The notes beneath the pieces were generated by a model. The model had not been told where the DNA came from. It ran no database searches and worked only from the letters and a program-made list of their open reading frames with translations. DNA of 6,499 bases from Lysobacteraceae bacterium. GTDB lineage: Bacteria; Pseudomonadota; Gammaproteobacteria; Xanthomonadales; Xanthomonadaceae. Shown here in pieces: positions 1 to 5,153 of the stretch (positions are counted from its first letter, which is position 1; every line of letters starts with the position of its first letter). The DNA lies in the NCBI GenBank assembly GCA_003449515.1, contig DMHI01000038.1, positions 1 through 6,499 of the forward strand, in the 5' to 3' direction. The position numbers and the translations under genes were made by a program.

Positions 1-586
1 TCTTGCCGGGCTCGAACAGGTGCACTTCGTTGTCGACGAGGTGCACCACGCCCTTCAAACGCTGGCCCATGCCGATCGGCCACGTGATCGGCGCGCACTG
101 GATGCCCAGCACGGTCTCGACTTCGTCGAGCAGTTCGATCGGCTCCTTGCCCTCGCGGTCGAGCTTGTTGATGAAGCTCATGATCGGCGTGTCGCGCATG
201 CGGCACACGTCCATCAGCTTGATCGTGCGTTCCTCGACACCCTTCGCGCAGTCGATCACCATCAGCGCCGAGTCCACCGCCGTGAGCACGCGGTAGGTGT
301 CCTCGCCGAAGTCGGCGTGGCCCGGCGTGTCGAGCAGGTTGACGATCTTGCCCTCGTAGGGGAACTGCATCACCGACGACGTGACCGAGATGCCGCGCTC
401 CTTCTCCAGCGCCATCCAGTCGGAGGTGGCGTGGCGCGCGGCCTTGCGGCCTTTCACCGAGCCGGCCATCTGGATCGCGCCGCCGAACAGCAGCAGCTTT
501 TCCGTCAGCGTGGTCTTGCCGGCGTCGGGGTGGGAAATGATGGCGAAGGTGCGGCGACGCCGGGTTTCGGTGATCTGCTGGGACAT
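1..586 (-). CDS. prfC: Peptide chain release factor 3 (RF3), N-terminal part, cut by window edge
   Basis: RF3 is a cytoplasmic translational GTPase that recycles RF1 and RF2 from the ribosome after termination. The visible 195 residues are the N-terminal part of a protein that is usually about 530 aa; the rest lies beyond base 1. The start is the ATG at 586-584, giving MSQQITETRRRRTFAIISHP, the normal RF3 N-terminus. GTPase motifs appear in order: P-loop SHPDAGKTT (residues 18-26), switch I region with ERGISVTSS (63-71), G3 DTPGHADF (86-93) and G4 NKLD (140-143). The segments GSVKGRK (42-48) and ATSDWMALE (53-61) are typical of RF3 rather than of EF-G or LepA. No clear Shine-Dalgarno sequence precedes the ATG. 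A TATACT box lies about 50 nt upstream. The gene follows the peptidase gene on the same strand after a gap of about 100 bp, and no functional link is apparent. Confidence 0.97.
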   Translation of the reverse strand, partial: MSQQITETRRRRTFAIISHPDAGKTTLTEKLLLFGGAIQMAGSVKGRKAARHATSDWMALEKERGISVTSSVMQFPYEGKIVNLLDTPGHADFGEDTYRVLTAVDSALMVIDCAKGVEERTIKLMDVCRMRDTPIMSFINKLDREGKEPIELLDEVETVLGIQCAPITWPIGMGQRLKGVVHLVDNEVHLFEPGK

Positions 587-637
587 GCGCGGCGCGCCGG
601 GCACGCGGCCGGCGGCAGGGAAACGGGAGGGGAGCGG

Positions 638-643
638 AGTATA
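638..643 (-). promoter_or_regulatory. Possible -10 box for prfC
   Basis: Read on the minus strand, these bases are TATACT, one mismatch from the sigma-70 -10 consensus, in an otherwise GC-rich gap. Transcription from here would give a leader of roughly 45 nt before the prfC ATG. No TTGACA-like -35 element is found 16-18 nt upstream; that stretch is CCGGAG and overlaps a hairpin. It could be an activator-dependent promoter or a chance match. Confidence 0.35.
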
Positions 644-662
644 CGCCGCGCGATCCACCGCT

Positions 663-681
663 CCGGGACGGCCCATCCCGG
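663..681 (-). terminator. Short hairpin after the M23 peptidase gene
   Basis: CCGGGA and TCCCGG form a perfect 6-bp stem around a 7-nt loop, beginning 5 bases past the peptidase stop codon (TAA at 688-686). In the minus-strand RNA no U-run follows, so it is not a classical intrinsic terminator. On the plus strand it is followed by GGTTTT, but no plus-strand gene lies upstream. It may weakly end or stabilise the phytase-peptidase transcript, or be chance in GC-rich DNA. Confidence 0.3.
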
Positions 682-685
682 GGTT

Positions 686-1516
686 TTACGGCGCGGGAGC
701 GGACCGCTCGCCCAGCCAGCGCCCGTCGGGCGCCGCCATGCGGAAGGGCAGGGTCAGCAGCTCCCGCCCATCGTTGAACTGCACCGCGAAGTGCAGGTGC
801 GGCGCGCTGCTCCAGCCCACACTGCCCACGGCGGCCAGCGCCTCGCCCGCGCCGATGGAATCGCCGGGACGCACCCGCGCGCTGCCGGCCGCGATGTGCG
901 CGTACAGCCCCATGCTGCCGTCGTCGTGCAGCACCCGCACGAGGTTCATGCGATCGCGCAGGCGCGCCTCCATGCCGCCTTCGTGGAAGCTGTCGATGAC
1001 CTGCATCACGGTGCCGGCCCTTGCTGCCAGCACCGGCGTGCCTTCGGCGGCGGCGAGATCGAGCGCGTGGAAATTGGCCGCGTCGCGGTGGCTGGCGCGC
1101 CCACCGAAGCCCTGCGTCAGCCGCCACGCCGCCTCCGCGGGCAAGGGAAACGCGTAAGGCCGGCGCTGTTCGGGCGGCAGCGGCATGGGCGTGCCGACCT
1201 GGGCCACCAAGCGCAGACGGCTCGATGCCGCGCCGGAAAAACGGCCGATCGCACGCGTCTCGAAGGCCTCGAGCGTGGCCTCGGCGCGCTCGCGCGGCGG
1301 CGCGGGATTCACCACCGTGACCTGCAGCGGCCCGCCCAGGGCGTTGCGCACTAGCGCGGCCCGGGTGCCGTCGGCCCGGCGCTCGATCGAGAGTTCGGCG
1401 GTGACCACCTGTGCGCCGCTGCCGCCGGAGATCGCGATCGCGACCAGCCCCGCCGCGAACATCGCCCGCAGGCGCGCCTTGCCGGCCGCTCGCCGCCGGG
1501 CGCGGGAGTCAGTCAC
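686..1516 (-). CDS. Exported M23 (LytM/lysostaphin-type) metallopeptidase
   Basis: This 276-aa protein is predicted to be a periplasmic zinc endopeptidase or LytM-like factor acting on peptidoglycan peptides. The start chosen is GTG at 1516-1514. It gives a signal peptide with a basic n-region (RARRRAAGKARLR, 5-17), a hydrophobic core (about 18-29) and likely cleavage after Ala35. An internal ATG at 1462 is the main alternative. The M23 domain covers about residues 120-260. Candidate zinc ligands are His143 (SH), Asp153 (ALD) and His242, with His207 in LYAHIA and His240 in PHLHF as catalytic-site histidines. GTPVLAARAGTV (159-170) and GSVGWSSAPHLHF are typical family blocks. The first histidine is ten residues before the aspartate instead of the common HxxxD spacing. 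I recall this longer spacing from an M23 subgroup with a YAxD motif. The GTG overlaps the upstream phytase-like stop by 8 nt, so the two genes are probably translationally coupled. The substrate is unknown. Confidence 0.88.
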   Translation of the reverse strand: MTDSRARRRAAGKARLRAMFAAGLVAIAISGGSGAQVVTAELSIERRADGTRAALVRNALGGPLQVTVVNPAPPRERAEATLEAFETRAIGRFSGAASSRLRLVAQVGTPMPLPPEQRRPYAFPLPAEAAWRLTQGFGGRASHRDAANFHALDLAAAEGTPVLAARAGTVMQVIDSFHEGGMEARLRDRMNLVRVLHDDGSMGLYAHIAAGSARVRPGDSIGAGEALAAVGSVGWSSAPHLHFAVQFNDGRELLTLPFRMAAPDGRWLGERSAPAP

Positions 1517-2681
1517 AACGCTCGCGCAGGGACAGCGCCCTGGCGATGTCGCGCCAGTCGAAGGCGGCCACCGACTGGTCGCGATCGGCGGCGTAGAACA
1601 GGCCGGCCGGGAACCGCTGGCTCGGGGCCTGTGCCAGCCACACGCCATCGGTCATCGCCGTGGCGCGACCCGCGAAGGCGCCGCGGGCATCGAGCGTCTG
1701 CCGGTCGAAGACGCGGAACAGCGTGCGGTCGATGAACTGGTCGGCGGCGATCCAGTAGCCGCTGCCGTCCTCGCAGGCGAACAGCGCCAGCCCTTCGGCC
1801 TGCGCGGCGAAGCCACCGCTGCCGATGCCGACGTCGCGTCCGCTGTAGCGCCCGTCGAGGTGGTACACGCGGTGGCCGGTCCCGGAAGCGGTGCTTTCCT
1901 CGGCCACCAGCAGTCGACCGTGGGCCACGTCGCCGACGATCGATTCCACCACGCGCAGCGCACCGGCCTCGGTGCTGTCGCCGAAGGCCCCATCGAAGCG
2001 CGCCGACACGGCATCGGCGTCGACCAGCACGGTGTAGCGTTTCAGCCGCGCGGCCAGGGCCGGCAGCGGCGGCACCACATCGAAGTCAGCGCCGTCCATG
2101 AAGCTGTCGGTCACCCACACCTCGAGCCGGCCCGCCTCGGGCTCGTGCAGCCACAGGCCGTAGGGCGAGCGCAGCTCGGCCTCGCCGAAGGTGGCCAGTG
2201 GCCGGAATCCGGGCAGCGAGAGCACCTGCACGCGGCGGTTGTCGCGCTCGGCCACGAACAGCAGATCGCCCCAGGCGAACACGCCGTTCGGCCGCTTGAA
2301 CTGGCCCGGGGCCTCGCCCTCGGCACCGACACGGCGCAGCAGCGCGCCGGTCTCGCCGTCGTGCACCAGCAACTGGTGGGTCTCCTTGGCACTGCTGATC
2401 ACCCACCGCGTACCGCCCGGTGCCGACCACGCCGTGGGCGAGTCGACTTCGTCGTGGGGGCTGGGCGGCGTGGTGAAGGCTTCCGCCACCTCGGCGTGGG
2501 CGAGGCGCGCGTCGGCCAGGCGTGGGCCTTCGGCCACGGCCGCGTCGGCAGCGGCCTCCGGCTCGGCCGTGGGCGCAGCCCCCCCGGCCGGGAACAGGGC
2601 GCAACCCGGCAGGGCCAACATCGCCGCCAGGGCGACAGGGCGCACGAGCGGCAGGGGGCGGTGGGGAGCGGAACGCGGCAT
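1509..2681 (-). CDS. Phytase-like beta-propeller lipoprotein
   Basis: This 390-aa protein resembles the 3-phytase (beta-propeller phytase) family, whose characterised members use calcium to release phosphate from phytate outside the cytoplasm. The start is ATG at 2681-2679. It gives a signal peptide with lipobox LPGC, so Cys27 would be lipidated, and an Ala/Glu-rich linker follows to about residue 75. Upstream in-frame starts (GTG 2762, ATG 2759) would put more than 50 residues before the Cys and are less likely. Propeller-type blocks are DSPTAW (80-85), an NHL-like segment with GQFKRPNG and VAERDNRRVQV (126-153), EGLALFACEDGSGYW (296-310), FDRQTL (325-330), TDGVW (344-348) and FPAGLFYAADRD (357-368). 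The last four match the order of phytase C-terminal motifs. It heads a two-gene unit with the M23 peptidase and is divergent from a TonB-dependent receptor, a pairing known for bacterial phytases. Phytate activity is inferred; SMP-30/NHL-type lactonase folds are an alternative. Confidence 0.83.
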   Translation of the reverse strand: MPRSAPHRPLPLVRPVALAAMLALPGCALFPAGGAAPTAEPEAAADAAVAEGPRLADARLAHAEVAEAFTTPPSPHDEVDSPTAWSAPGGTRWVISSAKETHQLLVHDGETGALLRRVGAEGEAPGQFKRPNGVFAWGDLLFVAERDNRRVQVLSLPGFRPLATFGEAELRSPYGLWLHEPEAGRLEVWVTDSFMDGADFDVVPPLPALAARLKRYTVLVDADAVSARFDGAFGDSTEAGALRVVESIVGDVAHGRLLVAEESTASGTGHRVYHLDGRYSGRDVGIGSGGFAAQAEGLALFACEDGSGYWIAADQFIDRTLFRVFDRQTLDARGAFAGRATAMTDGVWLAQAPSQRFPAGLFYAADRDQSVAAFDWRDIARALSLRERCD

Positions 2682-2731
2682 GCGGCGACTCGGTGGGCGA
2701 GGCCCGGAGCCTATCCCACGCCGGCGCCAGC

Positions 2732-2750
2732 GATGAAGGTTTGACGAAGG
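2732..2750. repeat. 11-bp-spaced direct repeat in the divergent promoter region
   Basis: GATGAAGG (2732-2739) and GACGAAGG (2743-2750) match at 7 of 8 positions and are one helical turn (11 bp) apart. On the minus strand they read CTTCGTC-AAAC-CTTCATC. A repeat of this spacing between the phytase-like and receptor genes could be a binding site for a tandem-binding regulator. The 7-4-7 geometry resembles a PhoB box, but the heptamers match the E. coli CTGTCAT consensus poorly. TGACG (2742-2746) and CGTCA (2754-2758) also form an overlapping inverted repeat. The function is a guess. Confidence 0.35.
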
Positions 2751-2803
2751 AACCGTCATCACCGTGCAACCTGTCCAGCGCGGAATAACGTTTTTCCAAC
2801 GTC

Positions 2804-2808
2804 AGGAG
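2804..2808 (+). promoter_or_regulatory. Shine-Dalgarno of the TonB-dependent receptor
   Basis: AGGAG lies 5 nt before the ATG at 2814. It is the clearest ribosome binding site in the window and fixes the receptor start. Just upstream, ACGTT (2788-2792) and AACGT (2798-2802) could form a weak 5-bp hairpin in the leader. No convincing -35/-10 pair was found: TTGACG at 2741 has no good -10 partner at 17 bp. Confidence 0.8.
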
Positions 2809-2813
2809 CCGCC

Positions 2814-5114
2814 ATGCGCCGCCACCCGCTGCACGCCGCCATCGCCTTCGGGCTCGCCACCGCCGTCTCCGCCCCGGTCGCGCTGTCGCAGACCGCCACG
2901 GCAGCGGCCACGCCGTCCCCGGTCCAGCTCGATCGCGTCGAAGTGGTCGGCGAGATCATCTACCGCGACCGTACCGAGGCCACCGCACCGGTGCTCAGCT
3001 ACGACCTCGCCTACTTCCAGCGCTTCGAACCGCTCACCGTCGGCGACATGCTCAAGCGCGTGCCCTCGATCACCTTCGTTTCCGATGTGCTCGAGTACGA
3101 CGGTGTCCGGATGCGCGGGCTCGATGCCGGTTACACGCAGATCCTGATCAACGGTCGCCGCGTGCCGGGTGCTGGTTTCGACCGCAGCTTCTTCGTCGAC
3201 CGCATCCCGGCCGAGATCGTCGAGCGCATCGAGATCGTGCGTTCGGCCTCGGCCGATCGCAGTGGCGATGCGGTGGCCGGTGCGCTCAACATCGTGCTGC
3301 GCGACGGCTACTCGCTCGATGGCGGCTATGTGCGCGCCGGTGGCACGCGCTTTGTCGACGACCAGATCGAGCCCACGCTCGGCGCGTTCTGGGGCGGTGA
3401 AGCCCTCGGCGGCAACCTGCTGCTCGGCGCCAACATGCAGGGCCGGCGCGCGCCGAAAGACAAGTTCAGTGCGCGCTTCGATGCGCCGGGCGGAACCCTC
3501 GACAACACCGAAGTGCAGACCGATGTGCGCTCGGGCACCGACTACGCCTTCAACGCCGACTACCGGATCGCCATCGGCGAGGGCGAGCTGCACCTGCATG
3601 GCATGTTCGTGCGCACCGACCGCCTCCAAGACGAGGACTCGATCGAGTACCGCGGCGGCATCGAGAACGCCGATAACCTGCTGACGGTCAACGACAACGA
3701 CCTCGACATCCAGACCGACAACTACACCATCGGCGCCGGCCTGGTGCTGCCGATGCTCGGTGGCGAGACCGAGATCCGCCTCGACCGCGCCGGTCTGACC
3801 GACGACCAGTTCGAGTTCGAGAACGAATGGGAATACCTGCGCGACACCATTCCGTTCCCCGAGGACGACCGCTTCACCCGCGAGGTCTTCGATACCCTGA
3901 TCGAGGACGCCGAAACGACGGCCGAATTCGCCCACGAGCGCGAGGCCGGCTTCGGCACGCTCAAGTTCGGTCTGCAGGCGACGCTGAAGGAGCGCGACAC
4001 GCGCATTCTTCAGGATGCGAGCGCGGATGCCCGTTATCGGGTGACGATCCCGAACGCCCCGGGCGTGCGCCCGCCGATCCCCGGCCCGACCCGGCTTCTC
4101 GGGCCCGCGCCGGGCGGCGTCAGCACCATCGAGGAAACCCGCATCGACCCGTTCGTGAAGCTGAGCGGCGAGCGGGGCGCGGTGGAGTGGGAGGCCGGCC
4201 TGCGCTACGAGCACACCGCCACCGACATCAACGACCTCACCGTGGCCGCCGCCGAGGCGCGCACCGACGTCGACTACGGCTACCTGCTGCCGTCGGCCCA
4301 CCTGCGCTGGAACCTCGACGACGCCAACCGCGTCACCGCGTCGTTCGCCCGCACCCTGCGTCGCCCCGACTTCAACGCCATCTCGCCGGCGCTGCTGCGT
4401 GCGGCGGCCGGCGACAACGACGTGCGCGGCAACCCGCTGCTCGATCCCGAGTCGGCCCTGGGCCTCGACCTGGGCTTCGAGCGCCGCCTCGGCGAGCAGG
4501 GCATCGTCGGCCTCAACCTGTTCTACCGCGACATCACCGATCTCGTCGAGCTGGCCAATACCGGTGCTGCGGGCAGCCGGGATGCCCCGACCAACCGCGC
4601 CTGGATCTTCCAGCCGCGCAACACCGGCGATGGCCAGGTCTGGGGCGCGGAGTTCGACCTGTCGACCCCGCTCTCGGCCATCGGCCTCGACAACACCGGC
4701 GTGTTCGTCAACTACTCGTGGCTCGACAGCGAGATCGAGGACGTGTTCGGCAAGCGCCGCTTCAACAACCAGAGCAACTACGTCTACAACGTCGGCTTCA
4801 TCCAGGAACTGCCGGAGCTGGAGGCGTCGTTCGGTGCCACCTTCCGCCAGCAGGGCGATGCGCTCAGCCGCGTCGTCGGCGATGAGGTGCGCACCAGCTT
4901 CGACGGCGACCTCGAGGCCTTCGTCGAGAAGCGTTTCGGCGAGGCCTGGGTGGTTCGCCTCACCGGCATCAACCTGATCAACCAGTCGAAGGACGAGGTC
5001 TTCGACAAGTTCAACACCCTCACCGACCAGATCAACCGCGACTACGACGAGTACGAGCTCGAAACCGAGACCGGCGGTCGCGCCGTGCAGTTGATCGTCC
5101 GCTACCAGTTCTGA
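2814..5114 (+). CDS. TonB-dependent outer-membrane receptor
   Basis: This complete 766-aa protein is an outer-membrane active transporter energised by TonB-ExbBD. Residues 1-25 form a Sec signal peptide ending ALS, with the mature chain likely starting at Gln26. A TonB-box-like segment LDRVEVV lies at 39-45. The plug domain spans about 55-162, with LTVGDMLKRVPSI (74-86), VRMRGLDAGYTQILINGRRV (98-117), and IVERIEIVRSASADRSGDAVAGALNI, whose two halves fall near residues 130-158. The barrel fills the rest. It contains RTLRRPDFNAISP and NPLLDPESALGLDLGFERRL (from about residue 540), the usual late-barrel signature. The chain ends VQLIVRYQF, with the C-terminal Phe expected for Bam-dependent barrel insertion. 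The length is typical of the family. AGGAG precedes the ATG by 5 nt. It is divergent from the phytase-like lipoprotein and convergent with a phosphatase lipoprotein, which suggests import of an organic phosphate or its metal complex. The substrate cannot be read from the sequence; a siderophore or sugar is not excluded. Confidence 0.95.
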   Translation: MRRHPLHAAIAFGLATAVSAPVALSQTATAAATPSPVQLDRVEVVGEIIYRDRTEATAPVLSYDLAYFQRFEPLTVGDMLKRVPSITFVSDVLEYDGVRMRGLDAGYTQILINGRRVPGAGFDRSFFVDRIPAEIVERIEIVRSASADRSGDAVAGALNIVLRDGYSLDGGYVRAGGTRFVDDQIEPTLGAFWGGEALGGNLLLGANMQGRRAPKDKFSARFDAPGGTLDNTEVQTDVRSGTDYAFNADYRIAIGEGELHLHGMFVRTDRLQDEDSIEYRGGIENADNLLTVNDNDLDIQTDNYTIGAGLVLPMLGGETEIRLDRAGLTDDQFEFENEWEYLRDTIPFPEDDRFTREVFDTLIEDAETTAEFAHEREAGFGTLKFGLQATLKERDTRILQDASADARYRVTIPNAPGVRPPIPGPTRLLGPAPGGVSTIEETRIDPFVKLSGERGAVEWEAGLRYEHTATDINDLTVAAAEARTDVDYGYLLPSAHLRWNLDDANRVTASFARTLRRPDFNAISPALLRAAAGDNDVRGNPLLDPESALGLDLGFERRLGEQGIVGLNLFYRDITDLVELANTGAAGSRDAPTNRAWIFQPRNTGDGQVWGAEFDLSTPLSAIGLDNTGVFVNYSWLDSEIEDVFGKRRFNNQSNYVYNVGFIQELPELEASFGATFRQQGDALSRVVGDEVRTSFDGDLEAFVEKRFGEAWVVRLTGINLINQSKDEVFDKFNTLTDQINRDYDEYELETETGGRAVQLIVRYQF

Positions 5115-5127
5115 TCGGGGAAAGGCG

Positions 5128-5148
5128 GGGGGCGGGCTCTCCGCCCCC
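5128..5148. terminator. GC hairpin between convergent genes
   Basis: GGGGGCGG (5128-5135) and CCGCCCCC (5141-5148) form a perfect 8-bp stem with a 5-nt loop (GCTCT). It sits in the 39-bp gap between the receptor stop (5114) and the phosphatase stop (5154). It is placed to act as a shared bidirectional terminator. Neither strand has a proper U-run after the stem; the minus strand has only CGCCTTTCC. Intrinsic termination would be weak, and it may mainly protect 3' ends. Confidence 0.6.
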
Positions 5149-5153
5149 TGCCG

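Noticed and set aside
1517..1648. Upstream start for the M23 peptidase (320-aa version)
   Set aside because: The extra 44 residues lie entirely inside the phytase-like coding region and place a long Arg/Pro/Ser-rich stretch before the signal peptide. The GTG at 1516 gives a normal export signal.
1185..2744. 519-aa plus-strand open frame (and the 444-aa frame at 20-1354)
   Set aside because: Both run antisense across two or more real minus-strand genes (prfC, peptidase, phytase-like) and their boundaries, have no recognisable domain, and are GC-rich shadow frames.
2741..2769. TTGACG as a -35 box for the receptor
   Set aside because: The hexamer 17 bp downstream is GTGCAA, a poor -10 element, and no better partner was found at 16-18 bp.
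2753..2776. E. coli-type PhoB box (CCGTCAT ... CTGTCCA) on the plus strand
   Set aside because: The two halves are 17 bp apart instead of 11. At the 11-bp position the heptamer is GTGCAAC, only 4 of 7 matches.
2802..4301. 499-aa open frame antisense to the TonB-dependent receptor
   Set aside because: It lies opposite a clearly recognisable receptor gene. Its composition (Val/Ala/Asp/Arg-rich, no motif) is what the opposite strand of GC-rich coding DNA gives.
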